Shown here: positions 1-7,343 of the stretch, in pieces
Layout of the letters: each line of letters opens with the position of its first letter
Numbering within the stretch: position 1 is the stretch's first letter
Assembly (NCBI GenBank): GCA_002481545.1
Contig: DLEF01000001.1
Coordinates: 1 to 25,054, forward strand
Direction: 5' to 3'
Source of the DNA: Cyanobacteria bacterium UBA7753
Lineage (GTDB): Bacteria > Cyanobacteriota > Vampirovibrionia > Gastranaerophilales > Gastranaerophilaceae
Length of the DNA: 25,054 nucleotides
Notes under the pieces: generated by a model
Seen by the model: the letters and a program-made list of their open reading frames with translations, nothing else
What the model was told of the DNA's origin: nothing
The model's database searches: none
Program-made: the position numbers and the translations under genes

Positions 1-60
1 ATAATCAATAGAAATATCTACATATTTTTTTTAACTTCTCCAAACAACGTCTTTACAGCC

Positions 61-129
61 AAACCTTTACTTTCGCTCAATAAAACCTTTACTTTTTATC
101 GAAATAAGTTATAATAAGTAAAGGAAAGG
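61..129 (+). promoter_or_regulatory. fic promoter with palindromic operator and RBS
   Basis: A sigma70-like promoter is visible: -35 TTTACT at 88-93, 16-base spacer, -10 TATAAT at 110-115. Two perfect 9-base arms, CCTTTACTT (86-94) and AAGTAAAGG (116-124), bracket it, so the palindrome covers both the -35 and the start-site side of the -10. A further direct copy of the 13-mer AAACCTTTACTTT sits at 61-73, repeating 83-95. A purine-rich Shine-Dalgarno region lies at 121-129 before the ATG at 137. Autorepression by the HTH domain of the Fic protein is inferred. Confidence 0.7.
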
Positions 130-136
130 TCATATT

Positions 137-1048
137 ATGTTTTCTTATGACGGACTTATACAGAAACTGAAAGATAAAGAACTAACAAAGACAGCTCTCA
201 CAGAGAAACTTGGAATTTCTTCCCGAACGATTGCAAAAATCAGTCGCGGAGAGAAAATTGCGAACCACGTTCTCGCTAAAATTGCGACATACTTGGATTG
301 CAAACCGGAAGAGCTCTGCAGAAGTATTACAGATAATGTTTTACTGCAAACACTGCGTGATGAAAAAAGTATCCGTATGTCAGGAGGGCTCTACCATGAA
401 CTGCAAGTGCGCATGACATACAATTCTAATCATATTGAAGGCAACAAACTCAGTGAAGACCAAACCAGACTTATTTTTGAAACAAATACAATAGATGTTG
501 GAGATGGAATCCCTGTTGATGACATTATAGAGACAGTCAATCATTTCCGTGCCATTGACTACGTTATTGACAACGCGGAAGAACCATTAACTGAAAGTAT
601 TATAAAGAATTTACACCGTATATTAAAGCAGAGCACAAAAGATTCAACACTTGCGTGGTTTGCCGTCGGCGACTATAAAAAACGTGCAAATGTTGTCGGA
701 GGAAAAGAAACAACGAAGCCACAAGATGTTCCTGCAAAAATGCAAACATTACTATCAGAATATGAAGAACTGCATCATGTTTCAATAAACGATATAATAC
801 ATTTCCACTATGAATTTGAGCACATTCATCCGTTTCAGGATGGCAACGGCAGAGTCGGCAGATTGATTGCCCTCAAAGAATGCCTGCGTTTCCGTATCGT
901 TCCGTTTATTATAGAAGACTCAAAAAAAATGTTCTATTATCGCGGGCTTTCAGAATGGGAAACAGACAAAGGATATCTGACTGATACATGCTTAGACGGA
1001 CAAGATACATTCAAAAAACTAATGGCAATGTTCAATATTCACCAGTAA
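137..1048 (+). CDS. Fic domain protein with N-terminal XRE-type HTH (class II, self-inhibited)
   Basis: Fic enzymes usually transfer AMP from ATP to a hydroxyl side chain of a target protein. The catalytic motif HPFQDGNGRVGR is complete at residues 231-242 (His231, Asp235, Arg239, Arg242). The inhibitory helix motif (S/T)xxxE(G/N) is present at Ser97-Glu101-Gly102, ahead of the Fic core, which makes this a class II Fic that restrains itself. No antitoxin gene is needed and none is seen. Residues 5-65 form a Cro/cI-type HTH of the small YozG/HTH_26 kind, so the protein probably binds DNA, perhaps its own palindromic promoter. The start at 137 follows a good ribosome site. The 303 residues match other HTH-Fic proteins. 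Target and biological role are unknown. Confidence 0.93.
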   Translation: MFSYDGLIQKLKDKELTKTALTEKLGISSRTIAKISRGEKIANHVLAKIATYLDCKPEELCRSITDNVLLQTLRDEKSIRMSGGLYHELQVRMTYNSNHIEGNKLSEDQTRLIFETNTIDVGDGIPVDDIIETVNHFRAIDYVIDNAEEPLTESIIKNLHRILKQSTKDSTLAWFAVGDYKKRANVVGGKETTKPQDVPAKMQTLLSEYEELHHVSINDIIHFHYEFEHIHPFQDGNGRVGRLIALKECLRFRIVPFIIEDSKKMFYYRGLSEWETDKGYLTDTCLDGQDTFKKLMAMFNIHQ

Positions 1049-1086
1049 TATAATCAATCGCTTAATTACTGCACCTTACCTATGCC

Positions 1087-1130
1087 AAACCTTTACTTTT
1101 TATCAAAATAATTTGCAATAAGTAAAGGGG
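1087..1130 (+). repeat. Second copy of the fic operator
   Basis: This is a direct repeat of the fic promoter region, with arms CCTTTACTT (1090-1098) and AAGTAAAGG (1120-1128) at the same 39-base overall span as the upstream copy. The -10 equivalent has changed from TATAAT to TGCAAT (1114-1119), so promoter activity is probably weaker. A short ORF starts 11 bases after it. Confidence 0.75.
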
Positions 1131-1140
1131 AAAAGCTTTT

Positions 1141-1272
1141 ATGATTTCATTTAACGTACTTGAAAAGTTTTTAAATATATGTTGTTTAAGCATGAAACAT
1201 GTAAATTTTTGTAAAAATTCGCAAAAACTAGCCGTTTGGCTAATAGACAAGTATAAGCAAAAGTTAATATAA
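1141..1272 (+). pseudogene. 43-codon ORF, possible remnant of an HTH_26-type regulator gene
   Basis: The ORF begins ATG and ends TAA at 1270-1272. Its first residues (MISFNVLEKFL) resemble the start of the neighbouring Fic protein (MFSYDGLIQKL): Met1, Ser3, aromatic 4, Asp/Asn5, Leu7 and Leu11 agree. Small HTH_26 proteins commonly start in this way. The rest shows no HTH. Together with the duplicated operator upstream, this suggests a decayed paralogue of the HTH part of the Fic gene. Chance similarity over 11 residues cannot be excluded, and it may not be translated. Confidence 0.3.
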
Positions 1273-1273
1273 T
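1229..1273 (+). promoter_or_regulatory. Promoter of the LuxR-type HTH gene with TAGCC/GGCTA palindrome
   Basis: The palindrome TAGCC-gttt-GGCTA (1229-1242) precedes a -10 TATAAT at 1268-1273. The string GGCTAATAG (1238-1246) ends 21 bases before the -10. The response regulator gene at 11924 has the same string 20 bases before its own -10. No clear -35 is seen, which fits an activator-dependent promoter. Confidence 0.4.
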
Positions 1274-1310
1274 GTCTGTAGAATTAAGGAAGTATATTAA
1301 ATAGGGGCTA

Positions 1311-1520
1311 ATGAAGAAGTTAACAAAACGACAAAAGCAAGTTCTCATTCTGGTAGGAAAAGGCCTTTCAAATTCCGAAATTGCTAAAACTCTCTTAATC
1401 ACAACCCATACAGTAAAAGCCCATTTAGGAATTTTATATGAACTTGCGAATTGCAGTTCCCGTGTAGAACTCATCATTAAAGCCCTTAAATCGGGACTTA
1501 TTACACTAGAAGATATATAA
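1311..1520 (+). CDS. Free-standing LuxR/GerE-type HTH regulator
   Basis: The 69-residue protein is almost entirely one LuxR-type helix-turn-helix. Its LTKRQKQVLILVGKGLSNSEIAKTL start and the TTHTVKAHL recognition helix are typical of the family. It lacks a receiver or ligand-binding domain, so it would bind DNA without its own input domain. It closely resembles the C-terminal domain of the NarL-type regulator encoded at 11924 and could share or compete for its sites (inference). AGGGG just upstream of the ATG is a plausible ribosome site. Small single-domain LuxR proteins of the GerE type are known regulators in other bacteria. Target genes are unknown. Confidence 0.85.
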   Translation: MKKLTKRQKQVLILVGKGLSNSEIAKTLLITTHTVKAHLGILYELANCSSRVELIIKALKSGLITLEDI

Positions 1521-1611
1521 ACACTAATATTTTAAGATTTATTTACAAACCCGCAAAAATTTTTATTTCTATGTTTTATACCAATGTATCGACAGTATTT
1601 TTAGGTATAAT

Positions 1612-2781
1612 ATGCATATCCCCGCAATCAACAATCAATATACGGTTAGCCTTTTAGGCTCTAAATCCGTCCGCAACAATACTCCCGCAACAGAAAGCCA
1701 AACCGCCACAACAAATCCGCAAACTAAGTTTCCGCACGATTTTCACTACGGCGCAAAAATAAATTTCTGCGGGTTCTATGATGAAAGAAGAACAGTCCCT
1801 GATATAGAATATGAAGAATATACCTCAATGAGCGAGTCTTCAAAAGCACGTATGCGCAAAAGATATGCAAACTTTGACAAAACAATGAACAAATCCGAAA
1901 TGTTTGATAAAAGCACAGCCCGTATGCCTTTAAAATCAGAGAGAAATATGGATGAATTTATCAAAACGGCAAGCATTTATAAAAAATACAAAGACCAACC
2001 TATCATCTGCCTCGGCAGAAGTCCTAAATGGTTCCTGGATACTGCTAAATGGATGAAAGACGGAATCCCGTCTTACAAGTTTGTTGCGTTCTCTAAATAC
2101 TGGTATCGCCCCGATCCGATAGAAGGAGTAAAGAAAATCCAATCAATGACTCCGAATGACAAAGAAGTTACAGCTTTCAGAAAATATTTGGACAGCGTAA
2201 AAGCAGATCCTCAAACTATCGTGGACGATTACAAAAAAACAGGAAAGAAAACCGTAATCACTGACTACATCTCTACAGGGAAAGGCGTTTCTTCATTCCT
2301 TGACCTTATGGCAAATTATGCGGATGATAAAGGCATACTGGAAGACTTTACAAAATCAATACAAATAGTAGGAATAGGCTCTATGGATTATTTGGAAAGT
2401 TTCTACCACGAAGATGAAGAAATATCCGAACCATCAGTAAAAATGCCTGAAAAACTCCAAAAATATAACAAGAATATCAAACAAGAGTTCTATAATATGG
2501 ACTATGATATGTTTAGCGAAATACTCCTAAACCAAAACACAAACGAATGCCGTTCAACATATTACCCGCACGAAGCATGGACAGTCTATAAACCGAATAA
2601 GCTAAAAACAGGTCAATACAAAGATATGAAAAAAATAAAAATGCTTTTAGACGCAATGGACGGAAAGAAAAAAATGGTTGCCTCCTATACCCCTGCAATG
2701 GGTGATTTAAGGAACCTTCTAAACTTTAGAATACTTGACGGACTTGATAAAAGAGGATTACTCGAAAAAGCCGTAAAATAG
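1612..2781 (+). CDS. Uncharacterised protein with a possible phosphoribosyltransferase-like motif
   Basis: I do not recognise this 389-residue protein. The first 55 residues are polar, Thr/Asn-rich and likely disordered, with no signal peptide. The centre (about 125-245) alternates hydrophobic strands and helices. One stretch there, KTVITDYISTGKGVSSFL, looks like the PRPP-binding loop of type I phosphoribosyltransferases, in which an acidic pair and TG(K) follow a hydrophobic strand. Only one acidic residue is present here, so activity is uncertain. The C-terminal 100 residues are basic and helical. No Shine-Dalgarno sequence precedes the ATG; a TATAAT abuts it directly at 1606-1611. The next in-frame Met would remove the N-terminal tail. 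Expression and function remain unknown. Confidence 0.7.
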   Translation: MHIPAINNQYTVSLLGSKSVRNNTPATESQTATTNPQTKFPHDFHYGAKINFCGFYDERRTVPDIEYEEYTSMSESSKARMRKRYANFDKTMNKSEMFDKSTARMPLKSERNMDEFIKTASIYKKYKDQPIICLGRSPKWFLDTAKWMKDGIPSYKFVAFSKYWYRPDPIEGVKKIQSMTPNDKEVTAFRKYLDSVKADPQTIVDDYKKTGKKTVITDYISTGKGVSSFLDLMANYADDKGILEDFTKSIQIVGIGSMDYLESFYHEDEEISEPSVKMPEKLQKYNKNIKQEFYNMDYDMFSEILLNQNTNECRSTYYPHEAWTVYKPNKLKTGQYKDMKKIKMLLDAMDGKKKMVASYTPAMGDLRNLLNFRILDGLDKRGLLEKAVK

Positions 2782-2807
2782 TTTTGTAACGTAATTAAAT
2801 AATTGTT

Positions 2808-2838
2808 ATCCCGAACCTGTTTCGGGATTATTTTTTTG
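2808..2838 (+). terminator. Rho-independent terminator
   Basis: A perfect 8-bp stem ATCCCGAA / TTCGGGAT (2808-2815 and 2821-2828) with a 5-base loop is followed by a T-rich run to 2838. It closes the 389-residue gene. The stem sequence also resembles a dispersed intergenic repeat found in many bacteria. Confidence 0.8.
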
Positions 2839-2910
2839 TTTCTGTAAGTGAATTATAACAGAAACTACAACCCTGTTATATTTACCCCTACCCCTTTAAT
2901 TTTTATGTGC

Positions 2911-2928
2911 TATATTATCATGATAATA
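2911..2928 (+). promoter_or_regulatory. 16-bp perfect palindrome overlapping the CDF gene -10
   Basis: TATTATCATGATAATA (2913-2928) is perfectly self-complementary. It overlaps a probable -10 (TATATT, 2911-2916) and lies 23 bases before the chosen start codon. Such a position suits an operator for a metal-sensing repressor, but the sensor is not identified. Confidence 0.45.
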
Positions 2929-2951
2929 AATTTAAAAATAAGAGGCTTCCA

Positions 2952-3893
2952 ATGTTTAGCAAAGCAAAAAAATTAACAAAAGTCATACACTCAAACCGCT
3001 CAATTGACGAAAATCATATTATATTCAGAGTTTCATTCGTCGGCATTGCGGGCAATGTTATGTTATCCGTATTCAAGTTATACGCAGGTATTGCTGGTAA
3101 ATCTTACGCAATGTTATCCGATGCGGTTCATTCACTCTCTGATGTGCTTGCAACATTTATCGCTTTTATCGGAGTAAAAGTCTCTAAAAAATCCGCCGAT
3201 AAAGAACACCCCTACGGACACGAAAGGATGGAGTGTGTTGCCTCTTTGGCTCTCGGGTTTATTTTGTTCCTCACAGGGCTCGGAATAGGAAAAGTCGGAG
3301 TCGAAAACATTATATTTAAAAACCCGCAGGAGCTTGCAGTTCCGCAAGCTATTGCGCTCATCGCAGCAATTGTTTCCATCGTAGTAAAAGAGGCTATGTT
3401 CTGGTACACAAGATATTATGCCAAAATGCTAGACTCGGCTGCCTTTATGGCTGACGCTTGGCATCACAGATCTGACGCGATGTCCTCTGTTGGTTCTCTA
3501 ATCGGTATTTCAGGCGCTATGCTCGGTTATCCCGTTTTGGATTCCGTAGCCAGTGTTATTATCTGTTTATTCATTCTCAGAGTAGCTTATAAAATATCAA
3601 AAGATGCCCTTAAACGTATGCTTGATACCTCGTTGGGCGACGCCTATGAGAAGAAATTGGCTGATTATATTGCAAAACAAAAAGACGTAATCTGCGTTGA
3701 CGTCCTGCATACAAGGATGTTCGGCAACAAAATATATATCGATTTGGAAATAGAGGTCGACGGAAACAAATCACTCTGGGAGGCTCATAAAATAGCCGAA
3801 AATGTCCACAATAACGTGGAAAAGAATTTCCCAAACATAAAACACGTAATGATTCACCTGAACCCCGCTAAAGTCACCGACAAGTGCGAATAA
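2952..3893 (+). CDS. Cation diffusion facilitator (CDF) metal efflux transporter
   Basis: CDF proteins export divalent metal ions across the inner membrane in exchange for protons. Six membrane segments are visible, followed by a soluble C-terminal domain of about 90 residues that usually dimerises and senses metal. Metal-site residues are present: HxxxD in TM2 (within DAVHSLSD), HPYGHERME in the TM2-3 loop, and HxxxD in TM5 (within DAWHHRSD). His in both membrane motifs favours zinc (also Fe/Cd/Co) over the DxxxD pattern of manganese exporters. I place the start at 2952 because AAGAGG lies 6 bases upstream. The earlier in-frame ATG at 2907 precedes the likely -10 and has no ribosome site. 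The protein is 313 residues, normal for the family. Confidence 0.93.
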   Translation: MFSKAKKLTKVIHSNRSIDENHIIFRVSFVGIAGNVMLSVFKLYAGIAGKSYAMLSDAVHSLSDVLATFIAFIGVKVSKKSADKEHPYGHERMECVASLALGFILFLTGLGIGKVGVENIIFKNPQELAVPQAIALIAAIVSIVVKEAMFWYTRYYAKMLDSAAFMADAWHHRSDAMSSVGSLIGISGAMLGYPVLDSVASVIICLFILRVAYKISKDALKRMLDTSLGDAYEKKLADYIAKQKDVICVDVLHTRMFGNKIYIDLEIEVDGNKSLWEAHKIAENVHNNVEKNFPNIKHVMIHLNPAKVTDKCE

Positions 3894-3942
3894 ATTATCG
3901 GCAAAGCTTATAGGATTAATAGTGTTTTCTGCAGTTTTAGCG

Positions 3943-3958
3943 TGCTAAAATATAGGAC
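3943..3958 (+). promoter_or_regulatory. Extended -10 promoter of the AsmA-like gene, predicted leaderless
   Basis: TGC-TAAAAT (3943-3951) is an extended -10. Its last base is 7 bases before the ATG at 3959, so transcription would start at or one base before the start codon. AGGA at 3954-3957 is too close to the ATG to act as a Shine-Dalgarno sequence. Confidence 0.45.
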
Positions 3959-6652
3959 ATGAAGAGTCAAAACAAAATTTTCAGATTTATAATATTGGGA
4001 TTAGTCACAGTGGCACTGATTTGCTACGGATTTTATCTCTTTGTTTTGCCAAAAGTACTGACATCGCCTTCCAATGTCGCAACTTATCAAGCATTGATTT
4101 TGGAAAACTCGGGACTTCCTGTCACTATTGACGGGCTAAAGGTCAAGACTTATCCTGATTTATCTTTTAAAATTTCAACTTCCGACATATCTGCAGCAGA
4201 TAAAAATAAATCGAAACTTGCAAATATAAACGGACTAAAATACAGAGCCAATCTATTGAACCTAAAACACGGGGAACTCACGAGCGACTATATTTTTGCG
4301 GACATTCCAAAGTTAAAATCAAATTTAAAACTAAAACCTAAAAAAGAAAAGAAAAGCTCAAAGCTGTCGTTTTTCCCGAAAACGAATATTAAAAAAGCTC
4401 ACATTATAATCAGTGATACAACGGTTGCGGATGTCGATTATATAAAATCAAAGAAACATTTTGGCAAAATAAGAACGCAAATGCTTGTCAAGATTAGCAA
4501 TCCTTATACCCGCACCCCTGTACTCATAGGGCAGACAGGTGCTATTGAATACACAAACAAAGTCAAGTTTGATAACTTCTCACTAAAACTGGACGACTCA
4601 AAATTCTACCTCACGGGTGACACATCCGACTTAAAAGTCAAGGGAAATGATTTGCCTGTAGCGGAACTGGAGCGCAGTTTTTTGTATTTTTATAAACTCA
4701 AAAACCCGGGGAAAAAGAACTTTTTAGAGAATTTCTCGGATTTCAAAGGCACGCTTGATATTGATTTAGCCCTAAAAAACAAGGATTTGACAGGGATTTG
4801 TACAACAAATAATCTCGGTGCAAACTTCTTTACTTACAAAATCCCTGTTTACTTGCCAAAGACTAATTTCTATTTCAAGAACAAAAAAATAACGGCAAGC
4901 ACAAAAGGAACTTTTGGCGGAGAGCCTGTAACAACGGACTTTATACTAACAGGATTGTTTTCCGATAACTTGCACGTATACGGAGATGTTCATTCACCGT
5001 TTACAAACAAGATAACAAAACGTTATTATCCCGCTGTCAGAATAGCGGGCGTTGCCGACGCGGACGTAAAATATCATACCCATAACGGAACAGTAGATGT
5101 GTATTACACACTCAAGGTGAATAAAGGCTCCAACATTCTCTCTGATTACGGGAACCTTGATAACACCGATAAAGTCCGAACAATATTTATGCATACAATA
5201 AAACATGGCGATCCGATAAAAATGGATGAGTTTGACTATTTCATCGGCAAATGCAATTTGTGGAACGGGCTTTTCCCGATAGAAAATGTCCCGAACAAAA
5301 ACGGCACATACAGAATTTTGTACGGGGACGGGCTTTTCAATAAGATTAAGGGGCATTACAAATTATCAAATGTTTCTTTGAAATCAAACGGAAAAGTCTC
5401 GGTTAATTATATAAAATCTTTTATGCAAGACTATATCAGCAACGGAAGTTTTGACACCAATTTGTATTTTGATGCGGACAAGAAAAAACTTTCGGGAAAT
5501 ATGAACTTATACAATGTTTCGCACGAAAACTTTTTGTATCTCAAAAATACAAACCTAAAAATGCAAAACGATAAAATTATACTTGCCTCAAGCGGGCTGT
5601 TTTACGGCTCACCGTACAAAGCCTATGCAAACCTTTCAAACGACATAAGAACAAAGATTTTAGTGCATAATATAAATGTACATTTAAACAGTTTTCTTGT
5701 TCAAAAGGGAAAAGTTGCGGGAATATCTAAAACCTTTAAGCATAAAAAAACAAAACCAAAAACAGCGAAAAAGAAAATAAATATTGTTGTTGAAAACGGA
5801 AATGTCTCTGTCGATAGAATTTACAACAGAAAATTCGATGTAAACAATGTCACAATTCAGGGCTCATTGAAAAATAACGTTGCTGATTTTGTGATGCCGA
5901 ATGCATCTTATGCGGGCGGAGTGCTCAAGGCAAAGGGTTGGTATAACATAGCCGATACAAGGTCTGACATTAAGTTCTTCGCGTCAGGTATAAATTCTAA
6001 CACTGTTGTGACAAAATTCTTCTTCCTGCCTGATCAGGTTACGGGAACGGCAGCTGCGACATTGCACGTAAAAACAAAAAACAAATTGAACGACATCAAA
6101 GCTAAAGCTACGTTTGCTATCTCTGACGGGTATTTGCCAAAGATTGCAAATCAAGAATTTATAATAGGCAAATCGAAAAAGAAGAACAGCAAACCGACTT
6201 TCTTGAGTAAGTTAAATATTAAAACATCAATATCAAAACTTATCAACATTGATTTTTCAAAGCCTGACAGTCTTTACACCGATATAAACGGTTCGTTTGA
6301 TGTTGATAATGAGTATATGAGTAATATCAAACTGTTTGCGCGTCAGGATTTGTTAGCGATGTTTATTGAAGGGGATTATAACATTGAAAACCAATGCGGA
6401 AAACTCAATTTGTGGGGCAAACGCAACAGAACTAAAACCAAAAGTTTAAGGATACTGAAAATCCCGATAAATATTATTTACAGAATTGTATTCCGCCCTG
6501 AGCATACACATAATCAGTATGCGGACAAGATAAAACTGATTCCGCCCGTCAAGTCATCAATCGCCGATGATATAGATATATTCCATGTGTATGCGTGCGG
6601 GGATTTGAATGACACTGACAATCTGAAGATTATTATGAAAGACATAAGATAG
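3959..6652 (+). CDS. AsmA-like / bacterial bridge-type envelope protein
   Basis: This 897-residue protein has one N-terminal membrane anchor (residues 8-30) and a long beta-rich periplasmic part. After the anchor comes the typical AsmA start: a small-protein-like segment with GLPVTIDGLKVKTYPDLSF. Repeated short amphipathic strands follow, and the C-terminal section (about 620-897) resembles the AsmA C-terminal region. AsmA, TamB and YhdP relatives form beta-groove bridges that carry lipids or help assemble the outer membrane. The same job is likely here but cannot be shown from sequence. It is a single-gene unit after the CDF gene. A lysine-rich low-complexity patch lies near residues 120-135. 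Confidence 0.7.
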   Translation: MKSQNKIFRFIILGLVTVALICYGFYLFVLPKVLTSPSNVATYQALILENSGLPVTIDGLKVKTYPDLSFKISTSDISAADKNKSKLANINGLKYRANLLNLKHGELTSDYIFADIPKLKSNLKLKPKKEKKSSKLSFFPKTNIKKAHIIISDTTVADVDYIKSKKHFGKIRTQMLVKISNPYTRTPVLIGQTGAIEYTNKVKFDNFSLKLDDSKFYLTGDTSDLKVKGNDLPVAELERSFLYFYKLKNPGKKNFLENFSDFKGTLDIDLALKNKDLTGICTTNNLGANFFTYKIPVYLPKTNFYFKNKKITASTKGTFGGEPVTTDFILTGLFSDNLHVYGDVHSPFTNKITKRYYPAVRIAGVADADVKYHTHNGTVDVYYTLKVNKGSNILSDYGNLDNTDKVRTIFMHTIKHGDPIKMDEFDYFIGKCNLWNGLFPIENVPNKNGTYRILYGDGLFNKIKGHYKLSNVSLKSNGKVSVNYIKSFMQDYISNGSFDTNLYFDADKKKLSGNMNLYNVSHENFLYLKNTNLKMQNDKIILASSGLFYGSPYKAYANLSNDIRTKILVHNINVHLNSFLVQKGKVAGISKTFKHKKTKPKTAKKKINIVVENGNVSVDRIYNRKFDVNNVTIQGSLKNNVADFVMPNASYAGGVLKAKGWYNIADTRSDIKFFASGINSNTVVTKFFFLPDQVTGTAAATLHVKTKNKLNDIKAKATFAISDGYLPKIANQEFIIGKSKKKNSKPTFLSKLNIKTSISKLINIDFSKPDSLYTDINGSFDVDNEYMSNIKLFARQDLLAMFIEGDYNIENQCGKLNLWGKRNRTKTKSLRILKIPINIIYRIVFRPEHTHNQYADKIKLIPPVKSSIADDIDIFHVYACGDLNDTDNLKIIMKDIR

Positions 6653-6754
6653 GGGTAAATAAATAGGAGTCAACGACTAAAAAGTCATTTTCTTTTATTC
6701 AGTTCAAAGTAGATGCACAATGATAAAATCTAAGCTATAACTTACATTTACCCC

Positions 6755-6779
6755 CTTAGTGCCCTAGTGCCTTAGTATC
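6755..6779 (+). repeat. 25-base dispersed repeat, copy 1
   Basis: The sequence begins CTTAGTGCCCTAGTGCC and ends TTAGTATC. The same 25 bases, with one mismatch, occur at 17538-17562 in the same orientation. Internally it contains near-tandem TAGTGCC units, and CCCAGTATC follows directly. It lies between the converging AsmA-like and TPR genes. Confidence 0.75.
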
Positions 6780-6794
6780 CCAGTATCTTTTCAA

Positions 6795-7280
6795 TTACAC
6801 CATATATTTTTCTAAGATTAGTTTTTTCAAAGCTTTACCATAGAGGTGTTCAGGGTTAATTTCTAAAAGTTTTTCCAAGTATTCAAGGCTTTTGTGATAC
6901 TGTTCAAGTTTTTTGTAAGCTGATGCCAGTGCAAAGAGCGCGTCAGTAAATTTAGGATCAAGTTCCAATGCTTTGTTCAAGTCTTTTATTGCCGACTCAA
7001 TTTTATCTTTTGAAGCTGTTTTATCAGACAGAGTCAGTTTCGCGCGGTTGTAATACGCATCCGTCATAGAATCATCATATTCTATTGCTTTTGAATAATT
7101 TTCAATCGCTTCTTTCGGTTTTTCAAGTGCGTCATAGCAGGCTGCCTTGTAGAAATAAGGGATTGCCCAATCCGATTTCATCTCTAAAGATTTGTCGATA
7201 TTTTCGATTGCCTTGTCATATTGACCTTCTTGAAAATTAACGACGCCGTTATCCATATAGTATTTATAATCTTTTTCCAT
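6795..7280 (-). CDS. Tetratricopeptide repeat (TPR) protein
   Basis: TPR units are helical hairpins that bind other proteins. About four are visible in the 161 residues: roughly 3-36, 37-70, 71-112 (with an insertion) and 113-146. Each shows the usual small and aromatic positions, such as GQYDKAIENIDKSLEM, PKEAIENYSKAIEY and AIKDLNKALELDP. There is no signal peptide or membrane segment, so it is cytoplasmic. It follows the protease-like gene (8054-7344) on the same strand after 63 bases but has its own extended -10 promoter and no ribosome site, so the mRNA is probably leaderless. The binding partner is unknown. Confidence 0.88.
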   Translation of the reverse strand: MEKDYKYYMDNGVVNFQEGQYDKAIENIDKSLEMKSDWAIPYFYKAACYDALEKPKEAIENYSKAIEYDDSMTDAYYNRAKLTLSDKTASKDKIESAIKDLNKALELDPKFTDALFALASAYKKLEQYHKSLEYLEKLLEINPEHLYGKALKKLILEKYMV

Positions 7281-7295
7281 AACTCTATTATAGCA
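7281..7295 (-). promoter_or_regulatory. Extended -10 promoter of the TPR gene, predicted leaderless
   Basis: Read on the minus strand: TGC-TATAAT-AGAGTT-ATG. The -10 (7287-7292) has the TGn extension, exactly 6 bases separate it from the start codon, and there is no Shine-Dalgarno sequence. Transcription should begin on the A of the ATG. Confidence 0.6.
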
Positions 7296-7301
7296 TAAGA
7301 A

Positions 7302-7316
7302 ATCCGCATATCGGAT
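7302..7316. promoter_or_regulatory. 15-base inverted repeat between the TPR and protease-like genes
   Basis: ATCCG-CATAT-CGGAT forms a 5-bp stem, or 7 bp with the flanking A/T bases. It lies just upstream of the TPR promoter and after the end of the protease-like gene. It may be an operator or a weak transcription stop. Confidence 0.35.
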
Positions 7317-7343
7317 TTTATTTGAAATTTTTATGGGAAACGG

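Noticed and set aside
137..1048. Fic toxin with separate antitoxin gene
   Set aside because: The inhibitory motif is inside the protein (Ser97-Glu101-Gly102), and no small antitoxin gene with that motif precedes it.
2907..2951. Upstream start for the CDF transporter
   Set aside because: The ATG lies before the probable -10 and has no ribosome site, while the ATG at 2952 has AAGAGG at the right distance.
4994..5356. 120-codon minus-strand reading frame inside the AsmA-like gene
   Set aside because: It is antisense to a clear long gene and has no ribosome site or family resemblance.
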